The notes under the pieces are model-generated. The model ran no database searches. It was not told the origin of the DNA and saw only the letters and a list, made by a program, of their open reading frames with translations. DNA of 64,000 bases from NCBI RefSeq assembly GCF_034274695.1, contig NZ_CP128362.1:6636501-6700500 (forward strand), in the 5' to 3' direction. Position numbers and translations under genes: made by a program. How positions within the stretch are numbered: the stretch's first letter is position 1; every line of letters starts with the position of its first letter. Below are positions 26,276 to 35,298 of this stretch, piece by piece. The stretch is from Chitinophaga sp. LS1 (GTDB lineage: Bacteria > Bacteroidota > Bacteroidia > Chitinophagales > Chitinophagaceae).

Positions 26276-27559
26276 TTAATTTAATATATAGGAATGGATG
26301 ATTTTCCAGGTGAGTACATCAGTATCGAAAACGGAGTTTAACCCCTGTTCTTCCTGTGGGGGATCCCCCATGAAGTCATCACCTTCTTTCCAGAATAATT
26401 GCCCGGGAAGCGGCCTTGCAGTACCGGCAAACGCCCAGAAATTACATCCTGCAATAGCACCTCCCTGTTTACGGCTTTTGGCCCATTCAGCAAAAACGCC
26501 ATTGTACAATTGATTACGTGAATAAACTGCAGATGCCGGATCAAATGAATGCTGATCACGGGGCAGGCCAAATTCTTCTACTACCAGTGGTTTATTCAGA
26601 TCATCAGCGATTACTTCATGTTGCCGGATGTATTGTTGTGTCTTTGCCATCAATCCGGGCAGACTGTTGGCAATGCTGGTATCCTTAAACCATCCCCAGT
26701 TCTTGGGCCAGATATGTAATGTTAAATAATCGACTTCTTTAGGTTGATGAATCGCTTTAAACAGGTCTGCAGATTCATCTGTCCCCATAATACCTTCAGT
26801 ACCCAGGGTGACCAGGTGATGATGGTCTATAGATTTGATGAATCTGGCCATGGTGAGGGTCCACATTTTGTATGCCTCTACAGCAGCAGTCATCATGGGT
26901 CGTGGTTCATTTGCCAATTCCCAGGCCATGATGGATGGTTCCTCAATATACTGTTGTTTGGTATATTTGTTTACATGATTCAGGACCAATCGTACCTGAT
27001 TCTCGTAATCTTTCTGGCAGGGGGCACAGGAGTAGAATTTGCTGGTATTTTCCCGAAGGTCATTCCAGTTCAATTTGCTACGCATGACTGAATCAGTAAT
27101 GACCCCATTCCAGCTGAGGTATTGTAAAAAGCCCCCACTCCATTCCCAGTTATTACTCAGGAATAGAACGGCATACATCTTCCTTTTTCCCATTTCGTAC
27201 AGGAGGTAGTCAAGACCTTCCAATATCTCCATATTGAATTTACCCTGCTCATACTGGAAGGCAGGTTTTACCCGCTCTACACCATTGACCAATCCTTTGC
27301 CCTCTGTTCCTACCAGTACGCGGAGGTTGGTGATGCCCTGGCTTTTCAGGAAATCCAATTCTTTTTGCAGGCGTTCCTTCCCGTTTTTTTGCAGGGCGAG
27401 CAAACCGCCATACCAGTAGTTCGTGCCGATGTAGTAGTAAGGTTTGTTGTGAAGGGAGAACTGATGCCCGGACTTTGTAATAAATTCCTGTTGGGCGGAG
27501 ACTTTGGCGGTACATAGCATGAGAAACAGCCAAAGGGCTTTCATTGAAAAACGTGGCAT
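26276..27559 (-). CDS. glycoside hydrolase family 5 (mannanase-like), secreted
   Basis: 427 residues with a signal peptide to about VSAQ (residue 22). The (beta/alpha)8 barrel holds MAWELANEPRP (acid/base Glu) and PLVVEEFGLPRD (nucleophile Glu), which fits the GH5_7 endo-beta-mannanase subfamily: TNYWYGGLLAL, LGTEGIMGTDES, TLHIWPKNWGW. It would cut beta-1,4-mannan backbones, and the GH3 enzyme encoded next could finish the oligosaccharides. First gene of a two-gene operon with a -7 box 27 nt upstream. Confidence 0.9.
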   Translation of the reverse strand: MPRFSMKALWLFLMLCTAKVSAQQEFITKSGHQFSLHNKPYYYIGTNYWYGGLLALQKNGKERLQKELDFLKSQGITNLRVLVGTEGKGLVNGVERVKPAFQYEQGKFNMEILEGLDYLLYEMGKRKMYAVLFLSNNWEWSGGFLQYLSWNGVITDSVMRSKLNWNDLRENTSKFYSCAPCQKDYENQVRLVLNHVNKYTKQQYIEEPSIMAWELANEPRPMMTAAVEAYKMWTLTMARFIKSIDHHHLVTLGTEGIMGTDESADLFKAIHQPKEVDYLTLHIWPKNWGWFKDTSIANSLPGLMAKTQQYIRQHEVIADDLNKPLVVEEFGLPRDQHSFDPASAVYSRNQLYNGVFAEWAKSRKQGGAIAGCNFWAFAGTARPLPGQLFWKEGDDFMGDPPQEEQGLNSVFDTDVLTWKIIHSYILN

Positions 27560-27585
27560 GGGTGATTTTAATTAGTTAACTTTTT

Positions 27586-27593
27586 CAAATGTA
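27586..27593 (-). promoter_or_regulatory. -7 box (TACATTTG) for the GH5-GH3 operon
   Basis: TACATTTG on the minus strand, 26 nt before the ATG at 27559, giving a leader of roughly 20 nt. Confidence 0.55.
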
Positions 27594-27742
27594 GGTTAAC
27601 TTATGCCACAGATGTAGTACTTTTTTATCTATTTCATTGCATTTAAATCATAGAATGCGAGGGATAAGGTGGTTAGCGGGATGATACTTTTCATGCAAAG
27701 GAGGCGCACGAAAGTAACATATTGAATTATCTACTTACAAAA

Positions 27743-27774
27743 AAGGTCGCCTCAATAAAAACTGAGACGACCTC
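27743..27774 (-). terminator. terminator after the iminopeptidase-like gene
   Basis: AAGGTCGCCTCA / TGAGACGACCT with a small mismatch, loop ATAAAAAC. Similar in shape to the terminator at 35078. Confidence 0.7.
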
Positions 27775-27793
27775 TTCACAATTTAATTGCTAA

Positions 27794-28810
27794 TTACTTC
27801 TTATCCGCCACAAACTTTCCACCATCCACATCCTTCAAAAAACCCACCAGATTCGTAAAATACCGCTGCTGATCATCATACATAGACATATGAGACCCAT
27901 TCGGACACAAATACAATCTGCTATTCGGCAATAACTGCGCTTCCCGCTTCATACCCTCCGGACTCATTTCATCATGCATCCCTCCTAACACCATCACAGG
28001 TGTCTTAATATCCGGCAGTTTATCCCAGAATTCCCAGTTCTTAAAATTCCCGGTCACATGAAATTCATCTACTCCCTGCATCTGTATATAAATCGTATGA
28101 TTCGCCTTCTTAAACGCTCTGAGCAAAGGCTCCGGCCAACTTTCCACTGGTAACCTGCAAATCGCCTGTGTATATAGCTTATTCATCAACAAGTCATTGT
28201 ACTCAGGCGAGTCATATTTTTCTAATTTATCCAATGAATCATAAACAGCAAGATCTCTTGCTGTGAAGAATTGCTCCTTCAGTTGTTTGGTATAGGTGGT
28301 ATAATCAATCATCCCGGCTGTCATATTGGATAATACAGCACCTTTAACATGGGATTGATACTTATGCAAGTACTCCATAGCCAGCATGCCGCCCCATGAA
28401 TGACCGACTATATAAAAACTATCCAGATGCAGGCCTTTCCGCACCTGTTCTAATTCCTCCACATAATTGGATACCGTCCAAAGGGTGGTGTCAGATGGCT
28501 GGTCAGAATTGCCGCATCCTAACTGGTCATAGTAGTAGATCTCCATCCCTTCTTTAGGCAGAAAATCTTCGAAACATTCCATGTAATCATGGCTAAAACC
28601 AGGGCCTCCGTGTAATAGTAATACTTTAATTTTACCATCACCCACTTTTTTGGTCCATACATGGTATTTACCATCTACTTCGATCAATTTGTTCCCTCCG
28701 GTTTTAATTTCGGTTGTGTCTTCAGTACTTGATGTTAGAGCTGGGGTAGTAGCAGGTTGCTTGCAGGCAAAAAAGGACATTGCCGCGAAAACTAAAAGTG
28801 TTCTTGTCAT
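27794..28810 (-). CDS. proline iminopeptidase-like alpha/beta hydrolase, lipoprotein
   Basis: 338 residues from the ATG at 28810; an upstream ATG at 28834 would put residues before the lipobox. MTRTLLVFAAMSFFAC is a type II signal peptide with Cys16. S33-family motifs: LLLHGGPGFSHDY, YYYDQLGCGNS, nucleophile Ser in GHSWGGML, then an Asp (GGMHDEMSP) and His (GSHMSM). Cleaves N-terminal proline from peptides in other members. Anchored to a membrane facing the periplasm. Confidence 0.9.
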   Translation of the reverse strand: MTRTLLVFAAMSFFACKQPATTPALTSSTEDTTEIKTGGNKLIEVDGKYHVWTKKVGDGKIKVLLLHGGPGFSHDYMECFEDFLPKEGMEIYYYDQLGCGNSDQPSDTTLWTVSNYVEELEQVRKGLHLDSFYIVGHSWGGMLAMEYLHKYQSHVKGAVLSNMTAGMIDYTTYTKQLKEQFFTARDLAVYDSLDKLEKYDSPEYNDLLMNKLYTQAICRLPVESWPEPLLRAFKKANHTIYIQMQGVDEFHVTGNFKNWEFWDKLPDIKTPVMVLGGMHDEMSPEGMKREAQLLPNSRLYLCPNGSHMSMYDDQQRYFTNLVGFLKDVDGGKFVADKK

Positions 28811-28965
28811 GGTTAAATTTATGATACTCCCCAAAATAGGGATTTCCTTGATCTACAGCTAATATTATGTTTCACTACTTTGGTATTAGTACTCAATTTG
28901 TCCGGAAATAAACATCCCACCTACTGACCTTCCACCGCCGGCCTTTGCCTTTATCAATAAACCAG

Positions 28966-29180
28966 ATGATACCTTTCAGCATCAATATTGCCCATCAAAT
29001 CCTGACCGATCTTCAACAACGAATTCAAACACGTTGGGCTGATAACATCGCCGACTAATGCCGGCAGGAGCGCACTTTACAGCATGGGAACAACCTGAGT
29101 TACTGGCGGATGATTTGCGGAGGTTCTTTTACCACGCTCCTCTCCCTTTTAGGATTTCAGAAATAATTATTAAATATTAA
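28966..29180 (+). pseudogene. collapsed epoxide-hydrolase gene (N- and C-terminal pieces only)
   Basis: One frame from 28966 reads MIPFSINIAHQILTDLQQRI then QTRWADNIAD and a stop at 29060, matching the N-terminal (EHN) region of epoxide hydrolases. In a different frame, 29048-29180 reads PAGAHFTAWEQPELLADDL then RRFF, the extreme C-terminal alpha/beta-hydrolase helix with the catalytic His. About 300 central residues are gone. So a single large deletion joined the two ends out of frame. Interpretation rests on family patterns from memory. Confidence 0.6.
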
Positions 29181-29210
29181 TTTAGCCCCTCAAAACTAAA
29201 CAACAACACT

Positions 29211-29495
29211 ATGAGTACAGTTTCGCACAATGTATATTTTGAAGGAAAAGTGCAAAGCCTCGGCATCGATGTAGAAAAAGGGAAAGCAACTGTCGGCGTG
29301 ATGAAAAAGGGAACGTATGTATTTAACACCGGATCGCCTGAAACAATGGTCATTGTGTTAGGCGAAATGAGTGCAAAAGTGAAAGGTGGTGAGTGGGTGA
29401 AATACAAGCAGAACGAGCGTTTTGAGGTGGCTGCAAACTCTTCATTTGAAGTAAATTGCGACACAGATGTAGCATATATCTGTTACTACAATTAA
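29211..29495 (+). CDS. ppnP: pyrimidine/purine nucleoside phosphorylase
   Basis: 94 residues, single cupin barrel of the YaiE/PpnP (DUF1255) family: MSTVSHNVYFEGKVQSLG, KKGTYVFNTGSPETM, FEVAANSSFEV. The family phosphorolyses several nucleosides to base plus ribose-1-phosphate. Full length. Stands alone after a gene relic and ends at a small terminator. Confidence 0.92.
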   Translation: MSTVSHNVYFEGKVQSLGIDVEKGKATVGVMKKGTYVFNTGSPETMVIVLGEMSAKVKGGEWVKYKQNERFEVAANSSFEVNCDTDVAYICYYN

Positions 29496-29503
29496 AATAT
29501 TTG

Positions 29504-29530
29504 AATGCCGGAGATTACCTCTCCGGCATT
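29504..29530 (+). terminator. terminator of ppnP
   Basis: AATGCCGGAG (29504-29513) and CTCCGGCATT (29521-29530), 10 bp perfect, 7-nt loop. Confidence 0.75.
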
Positions 29531-29533
29531 TAA

Positions 29534-29749
29534 CTACTAAAAACCAAATTTGACCTTTTCGAGGAATCCTACTTTTACCTCAACCCAAAAAACCAAAAAG
29601 ATTATAAAGAAATCAAGGAAAAACCCACCCTGTCTTATAACAACGAAGACTATGGCAATCGTAAAGATGAATGTGAAAGAAATGCATATTATGAGGCCTT
29701 AGGTTGGCCCAGGCCAATAACAGACTTAGATCTGCCACATTCCAATTAA
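29534..29749 (+). pseudogene. start-less open frame, gene fragment
   Basis: Open for 71 codons with no ATG, GTG or TTG at a useful place: LLKTKFDLFEESYFYLNPKN, ... ECERNAYYEALGWPRPITDL then DLPHSN and a stop. The amino-acid texture is protein-like, and the frame begins right after the ppnP terminator. It is probably the 3' end of a lost gene. Family not recognised. Confidence 0.4.
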
Positions 29750-29857
29750 ATTATTGTAGTATGTAGTTTCTCACTGTACTATGCCTATCTATTGCATCTA
29801 ACACCTTTGCCCAAAACTGTAACGGTGCAGCCAAATTTTATTTTATTATAAATATCC

Positions 29858-30259
29858 TTATACCAACCCATCCTCCTTCAACTTCCCAAACGCGATCAAC
29901 ACGCCCGGCACCTGCTTCTCCTCCCTCTCATAACTCTCCAGGTCAAAAAACCTCACCTCCCCAATCTCCGCCGAAGGCACCACCTCCTGATTTAACTCAT
30001 GTAAAAAACAATCCTGTTCCATCACTATATCCTCCTCCCCAAATGCCGGCGCCGTTATATGATAATACCACTTCAACTCCTCCACAGGAATCAATATATT
30101 CAACTCCTCCTGCACCTCCCGCTGCATAGCCTCCACTGCCGTCTCCCCTGCATCAATCTTCCCGCCCGGCAAATACCACGCCTGCTTATTCTTACTAAAA
30201 GCCAATAATAACTTCCTGTTTTGTACCACCACCAATCCGGCTGTATATATACATTTCAT
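29858..30259 (-). CDS. NUDIX hydrolase
   Basis: 133 residues with a full Nudix box: GGKIDAGETAVEAMQREVQE then EL (Gx5Ex7REUxEExGU). MKCIYTAGLVVVQNRKLLLA gives the usual first strand. Substrate unknown; closest in look to ADP-ribose or 8-oxo-dGTP-type housecleaning enzymes. Its -7 box (30264-30271) ends only 4 nt before the ATG. It is C/T-rich on the + strand in its 3' half, unlike its neighbours. Confidence 0.9.
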   Translation of the reverse strand: MKCIYTAGLVVVQNRKLLLAFSKNKQAWYLPGGKIDAGETAVEAMQREVQEELNILIPVEELKWYYHITAPAFGEEDIVMEQDCFLHELNQEVVPSAEIGEVRFFDLESYEREEKQVPGVLIAFGKLKEDGLV

Positions 30260-30263
30260 TCCA

Positions 30264-30271
30264 CAAAAATA
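30264..30271 (-). promoter_or_regulatory. -7 box (TATTTTTG) abutting the NUDIX start
   Basis: TATTTTTG on the minus strand, 4 nt before the ATG at 30259; implies a nearly leaderless mRNA. Confidence 0.5.
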
Positions 30272-30431
30272 AAAATTCGCAGGTCAAAATCCACTATTCA
30301 AAACTGAAATATCATTTCAGACACCCGATGATCATTGAAGGGGAAACCATTTCGTAGATTAGTCATTAGCTCTTCTTACATAATTTGCTAACTTACCGCA
30401 AACACACACTCATTACAACTATATTGTCAGT

Positions 30432-32852
30432 ATGTTTAGATTAGACACAACCCTATTGTTAATCTGCCTGTTATGTACAATTGTTTACCCGACACTTGCT
30501 CAACAGGGAACAGGAGGGAAAATATCCGGCCACGTAAAGGATGACAAGAACGAACCTATGAATTTTGCGACAGTCGTTATATTAAAGCAACAGGATTCTG
30601 CTTTAGTTAAAGGGGCTATCACAGATCAGACAGGTGGCTACCAGTTCGAGAATATACCCAAAGGAGCCTATCTGATAAAAATATCACAGGTAGGTTTTCA
30701 GACGAAGTTCATTCCAATTACCACAGAAGGCCCAAACATCACGCTGGAAACTGCTGTTTTATCGACGGTTACCAAAAACCTGAAAGAAGTAAATATCACT
30801 GCCGAAAAAAAGCTGATTGAATTAAGTGGTGAAAAGCTCATCTTCAATGTATCCAATAGCATCACGTCTGCTGGCAACAATGCTTTAGAAACCCTGCGAA
30901 AGGCTCCTGGTGTAGCAGTTTCTACGGATGACCAGATCTCTCTGAAAGGAAATACCGGCGTGCTTGTAATGATCAATGGCAAACAATCTTATTTGACCGG
31001 GAGTGACCTGGCCGATATGTTGAAAAGTATGCCCTCCAGTAATATTGAAGCCATAGAAATCGTCAGCAATCCATCTGCCCGTTTTGATGCTGCCGGCACT
31101 GCAGGTATTATCAATATCAGATTAAAAAAAGACAGAACCAGGGGATTGAATGGCTCAGTTATCGTGAATGGCAATTACGGCATTACACCAAAGTACAGTG
31201 GTTCCACAGACCTGAATTACAGAACTGATAAACTGAATCTATATGGTAATTACAACAGTTATAAAGGTTCAACAGAGATCACGCAAACATTTGACAGAGA
31301 TTATAGCGGCACACACTATGACCAGGTCGGAACCTTTTATTTTGACAGGCAACAACAGGCTTTTAAAGCAGGCTTAGATTATCATATCAGCAACCGGTCT
31401 ACCATCGGCTTTCTGATCAATGGCAATACCAGCCGCAATGGAACAAACTCTGTTAGCCGTACCTTCATATATAGCAACGCTGCCTCCATTGATTCTATCA
31501 TGAAAGCGACCAGCCAGGGACCACAAAACCGTAATAATTTCAATTACAATGTAAACTATAGCTATCATGATTCGACTGGCAAAGAACTGAATGTGGATCT
31601 GGACTACGTGAATTTCGACAGAAATGACAAAAGCTATCAACCTAATATTTATTACGATCCTACAGAAACCACCGTACTCAGCTCAGTAAACTATCGTATT
31701 AATACGCCCGCAAACATTCATATTTATGTAGGCAAGACAGATTATTCCCAACCATTGTTCAAAGGGAAACTGGGTATAGGTGGAAAGGTCAGCGCTGTCA
31801 ATACAGATAATGATTTCCGGTTCTATAATATAGAAGAAGGGAAGAATGTAACGGACAGCAGCAAAACAAACAACTTTGTATATAAAGAGCAGGTCTATGC
31901 CTTTTATGTGAACTATAATATCAAATTAAGTAAATGGAGTATTCAAGCAGGGCTCCGTGGTGAACAAACCAATTCAAGAGGTCTACTGAAAGCCTTAACA
32001 AATGTAACTGATGAAGATGTGAAAAGAAGTTATCTGAATTTCTTCCCTTCTGCATCCGTTTCCTATGCCATGAACGATGCTCACTCCTTTAATGCGGCTT
32101 ATAGCCGCCGCATAGGCAGACCCACCTATCAGGACCTGAATCCTTTCGAAAAAAGAATGGATGAACTGACGTATCAGAAAGGGAATGCCTTTTTAAAACC
32201 ACAATATTCCAATAGCTTCTCACTAAGTTATGCATTCAGACAATACTTGATTGTCTCTGCAGACTATGTGCATACCAGAGATGTATCTGCACCAATTGTG
32301 GAAACGACAGATGGCAACAAACTCGTGTATGCCATTCAGAATATCGCATCCTGCGATAACATGAGTCTCTCAATTTCTTCCAATCTGGAGTTTTTCAAAT
32401 GGTGGAACTGTTACCTGAATACGAATCTATACCGTGCCGTTTATAATGGAACAATCGATCAGTCTGCACTGAACAATAACACGCTGACTTTTATGTATAG
32501 TGCAACAAACACCTTTAAGCTTACACCTCTTACTGCACTCGAAGTATCTGTATGGGGCAGAACAGCAGAAGTATATGGTTCATTCACAAACGGGGCACAA
32601 GCGACTATAGATGCAGGTGTGTCACAACAACTATGGGGTAAAAAAGCTACTGTAAAAGTAGCTTGTTCAGATATCTTCTACACCTTAGGCTCCACCAGTA
32701 GCAGCAATTTTAATGGCGTGAACCTAAGCAGTAAAATCATGCCTGAAACCAGAATGCTCAAGTTATCATTCGCCTATCGTTTCGGCAGCAATCAGATCAA
32801 AGCAGCGAGAAACAGGAATACAGGTTCTTCTGAAGAACGCAATAGAATTTAA
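30432..32852 (+). CDS. TonB-type outer-membrane barrel, OMP_b-brl_3 family
   Basis: 806 residues: signal peptide to about LAQQ (24), carboxypeptidase-regulatory-like fold (30-120: GHVKDDKNEPMNFATVVIL, GGYQFENIPKGAYLIKI), plug (NVSNSITSAGNNALETLRK, MINGKQSYLTG, IEIVSNPSARFDAAGTAG) and a long barrel ending in FAYRFGSNQ. Same architecture as the barrel at 19305 but not part of the peptide cluster. Ligand unknown. It is followed 3 nt later by a truncated acpS relic. Confidence 0.9.
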   Translation: MFRLDTTLLLICLLCTIVYPTLAQQGTGGKISGHVKDDKNEPMNFATVVILKQQDSALVKGAITDQTGGYQFENIPKGAYLIKISQVGFQTKFIPITTEGPNITLETAVLSTVTKNLKEVNITAEKKLIELSGEKLIFNVSNSITSAGNNALETLRKAPGVAVSTDDQISLKGNTGVLVMINGKQSYLTGSDLADMLKSMPSSNIEAIEIVSNPSARFDAAGTAGIINIRLKKDRTRGLNGSVIVNGNYGITPKYSGSTDLNYRTDKLNLYGNYNSYKGSTEITQTFDRDYSGTHYDQVGTFYFDRQQQAFKAGLDYHISNRSTIGFLINGNTSRNGTNSVSRTFIYSNAASIDSIMKATSQGPQNRNNFNYNVNYSYHDSTGKELNVDLDYVNFDRNDKSYQPNIYYDPTETTVLSSVNYRINTPANIHIYVGKTDYSQPLFKGKLGIGGKVSAVNTDNDFRFYNIEEGKNVTDSSKTNNFVYKEQVYAFYVNYNIKLSKWSIQAGLRGEQTNSRGLLKALTNVTDEDVKRSYLNFFPSASVSYAMNDAHSFNAAYSRRIGRPTYQDLNPFEKRMDELTYQKGNAFLKPQYSNSFSLSYAFRQYLIVSADYVHTRDVSAPIVETTDGNKLVYAIQNIASCDNMSLSISSNLEFFKWWNCYLNTNLYRAVYNGTIDQSALNNNTLTFMYSATNTFKLTPLTALEVSVWGRTAEVYGSFTNGAQATIDAGVSQQLWGKKATVKVACSDIFYTLGSTSSSNFNGVNLSSKIMPETRMLKLSFAYRFGSNQIKAARNRNTGSSEERNRI

Positions 32853-32855
32853 AAT

Positions 32856-33035
32856 ATGAAAATCAGCTCAGGTATAGACATCATTGAAATAGCAACGGTA
32901 AAGACGCTGATAGACCGGCATGGTGAACGATTTCTGAAAAGAGCATTTACAGAAAAGGAAGTTGCTTATTGCCGTGATAAGAACAACAACGGCTGGAGTA
33001 AAATACCAAGAACAGGGAATGCTAAACTGGAATGA
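32856..33035 (+). pseudogene. acpS: truncated holo-ACP synthase
   Basis: MKISSGIDIIEIATVKTLID, RHGERFLKRAFTEKEVAYC then 19 residues and a stop. This is the N-terminal third of AcpS, including the metal-binding Asp in GIDIIEI and the FTEKE segment. The normal enzyme is ~120-130 residues; the KEAVFKAL helix and SISH region needed for CoA binding are missing, so it cannot work alone. It may be a duplicate fragment left by an insertion or deletion; a functional copy should be elsewhere. Confidence 0.75.
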
Positions 33036-33097
33036 TTTTTTTATATCTTACTTTTTATAAAAAAAGATATTTTGTTACCTGTTTATTCGAATAAGTT

Positions 33098-33802
33098 ATG
33101 AAACAAATTATTTATTTACTACTGGCACTAATTCTTTGCAGCTGTGCCAGACGAATCAATGGCAGTAGAAATATCATCACTAAAACAATTGACATTGGTA
33201 ATTACACTGAGATTCATGCAAGGGCGTCTACTAATGTGTATCTTGATTCAACCCTCGATGGAAAGATCAGGATAGAGGCCCCGGAGGAACTGATGGATCA
33301 TATCCTTTGTGAAGTAAAAGATAATGCACTGACCGTAGGTTTTAATAACTCTTTTAAATGGTGGGAAATGCGCTTTGGTCAGGGTATAAATGTATATGTT
33401 CCCTGCAGACATATTACCAGACTGGTAAAAACCGGTAGCGCCAATATAAGTGGTTCATTGGAAACAACACAGCTTGCTATTGAAACCGGGGGGTCCGGAC
33501 ATGTAAATATTAATGTAAACTGTCAGGAGATCAGAGTGTCAAAAGGAGGTTCATCAGGTGTTACACTAAAAGGCAGGTGCACTACTTTGGATGCGAACCT
33601 TGGTGGCAGTGGGCATCTGGATGCCGGGGAGCTGGCTACGGACGTAGTTAATATCAGAACCGGCGGAAGTACCCATGCGACAGTTAATTGTAATACCACC
33701 CTGGTTGCATCTGCATCTGGTAGTTCCAAAATTAATTATTCAGGCAATCCATCGGTGACTAAAAGAATAAGTGGTAGTGCGAAAGTGAGAAAAGCAAACT
33801 AA
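33098..33802 (+). CDS. head-GIN domain lipoprotein (DUF2807)
   Basis: 234 residues. Lipobox LILCSC with Cys near residue 19. The rest is a right-handed beta-helix-like DUF2807 domain with repeated GS(G/S)-containing turns: TGSANISGSLETTQLAIETG, GGSSGVTLKGRC, LGGSGHLDAG, TGGSTHATVNC, ASGSSKINYSG. Likely anchored in the outer membrane; function of the family is unknown. Single gene with its own terminator. Confidence 0.88.
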   Translation: MKQIIYLLLALILCSCARRINGSRNIITKTIDIGNYTEIHARASTNVYLDSTLDGKIRIEAPEELMDHILCEVKDNALTVGFNNSFKWWEMRFGQGINVYVPCRHITRLVKTGSANISGSLETTQLAIETGGSGHVNINVNCQEIRVSKGGSSGVTLKGRCTTLDANLGGSGHLDAGELATDVVNIRTGGSTHATVNCNTTLVASASGSSKINYSGNPSVTKRISGSAKVRKAN

Positions 33803-33807
33803 ATTAT

Positions 33808-33840
33808 CAGACCGGCGTTTTTCTCCGGCCTGTTTATTTT
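33808..33840 (+). terminator. terminator after the head-GIN gene
   Basis: CAGACCGG (33808-33815) and CCGGCCTG (33825-33832) with one mismatch, followed by a T-rich tract. Confidence 0.6.
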
Positions 33841-33845
33841 TTCAA

Positions 33846-33853
33846 TATATTTG
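33846..33853 (+). promoter_or_regulatory. -7 box (TATATTTG) for the dehydrogenase gene
   Basis: TATATTTG, 21 nt before the ATG at 33875. It makes an earlier in-frame TTG at 33851 unlikely as start. Confidence 0.55.
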
Positions 33854-33874
33854 GCTCCACACCAAATCACCAGT

Positions 33875-35071
33875 ATGTTATATATCGCACTGATTCGGGA
33901 AGAAAAACAGCCCCACGATAATCGCGTCGCCTTTACTCCACAACAATGTCAATGGATTGCACAACACTACTCCCAGGTCACCATCGTCGTACAGCCCTCC
34001 CCATGGCGCTGCTACAAGGATGAAGAATATGAGAGAGCCGGCATCACACTGTCAGAAGACCTGTCTCACTGCCAGATCCTGCTAGGTATTAAAGAAGTGC
34101 CTGCTGAGAAATTAATGCCAGGCAAGACATATTTATTCTTTTCTCATACACGGAAAAAACAACCACAGAACCAGCAGATGCTGAAAACCATCCTGGAAAA
34201 GAAAATCAACCTCATCGATTATGAATGCCTCGTCCATCCCGATGGACAACGGATATTGGGGTTTGGTTTCTTTGCAGGCGTAGTAGGCGCCCACAATGGT
34301 TTGCTGGCTTATGGCCGGAAAACAGGCACGTTCTCACTCACACCAGTGTACGCCTGCCATGATTTTAAAGAACTGATCAATCATTATTTCGGCGCCAAAC
34401 TACCACCACTCAAGATTGTGATCACTGGTTCAGGCCGGGTGGCTGCGGGTACCCTGGAAGTAATGGGCTTACTGGGTATTAAATACCTGCCACCAGAAGA
34501 GTTCCTGATCAACTCCTACACTTATCCGGTATATACCCAGTTAAAAGCCGGAGAGCTGTACCTGAGAAAGTCCGATAAGACCTACGGCAGGGAAGATTTC
34601 CACCTGCACCCTGATCAATATGATTGTCGGTTTATGCCTTTTGTAACGGCATCGGATATTCTCATGAATGGGATCTATTGGGATGAACGCATCCCTCCAC
34701 TGTTCACCTGGGATGATCTGGCGAAAAGCAACTTCAGGATCAAAGTGATTGCTGATATCACGGATGATACTAATGGATCCGTACCCTGTAACCTGGGTGA
34801 CTGCACCATTGAGGAACCGGTATATGGCGTGAACCGGCACACAAGGCAACAAACAGCCCCGTACCTGCAGGATACTGTCGATATGATGTGTGTGAGTAAT
34901 CTGCCAAATGAGTTGCCAAGAGATGCCTCGCAGTATTTCGGCGATCAGTTGATGAAGTATGTATTCGATGATTTATTAAAGTCGGAGAGTACAATCATTC
35001 ACAATGCAACTATTGCTACCAATGGGGCGCTTACGGAGCGGTTTGGCTATTTAGAGGATTATGTATCATAA
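33875..35071 (+). CDS. alanine dehydrogenase/saccharopine dehydrogenase-like oxidoreductase
   Basis: 398 residues. N-terminal AlaDH/PNT-type substrate domain (IREEKQPHDNRVAFTPQQCQ, PSPWRCYKDEEYERAGI, FFSHTRKKQPQNQ) and a Rossmann domain with ITGSGRVAAGTLEVMGLLG for NAD binding. The SPWRCFKDEEY and FSHT-KQ features are those of LYS1-type saccharopine dehydrogenase (NAD+, lysine-forming) rather than alanine dehydrogenase. Role in lysine metabolism is a family-based inference; substrate not proven. Start chosen from the -7 box position. Confidence 0.82.
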   Translation: MLYIALIREEKQPHDNRVAFTPQQCQWIAQHYSQVTIVVQPSPWRCYKDEEYERAGITLSEDLSHCQILLGIKEVPAEKLMPGKTYLFFSHTRKKQPQNQQMLKTILEKKINLIDYECLVHPDGQRILGFGFFAGVVGAHNGLLAYGRKTGTFSLTPVYACHDFKELINHYFGAKLPPLKIVITGSGRVAAGTLEVMGLLGIKYLPPEEFLINSYTYPVYTQLKAGELYLRKSDKTYGREDFHLHPDQYDCRFMPFVTASDILMNGIYWDERIPPLFTWDDLAKSNFRIKVIADITDDTNGSVPCNLGDCTIEEPVYGVNRHTRQQTAPYLQDTVDMMCVSNLPNELPRDASQYFGDQLMKYVFDDLLKSESTIIHNATIATNGALTERFGYLEDYVS

Positions 35072-35077
35072 TAAAGA

Positions 35078-35114
35078 AAAAGGCGTCTCAATGATGATTG
35101 AGACGCCTTTTTTA
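35078..35114 (+). terminator. terminator after the dehydrogenase gene
   Basis: AAAAAGGCGTCTCAAT / ATTGAGACGCCTTTTTT, perfect stem, loop GATG, with a T-tract. Confidence 0.85.
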
Positions 35115-35154
35115 AGTATGAAGTTGTTTACACTTTTTGAAGGATAAAAAGGAA

Positions 35155-35210
35155 GTCCCAGGAATTAAGGATTTTTGTTTTGGCAAATAAAAACGAATAA
35201 TTCTGGGACT
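35155..35210 (+). promoter_or_regulatory. hairpin across the IS leader
   Basis: AGTCCCAGGAATT (35155-35167) and AATTCTGGGACT (35199-35210) pair with one bulge around a ~31-nt loop. The region lies just ahead of or across the likely N-terminal codons of the transposase; it could block translation from outside transcripts, as known for some IS elements (inference). Confidence 0.5.
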
Positions 35211-35298
35211 CATAGACGAAGATAAGGTACGAGATTGGATTTTACCACATTTAAGCAAAGGCAAAAGAGGCTTTAAGGCCAGGATAGATTTAGTAAAA

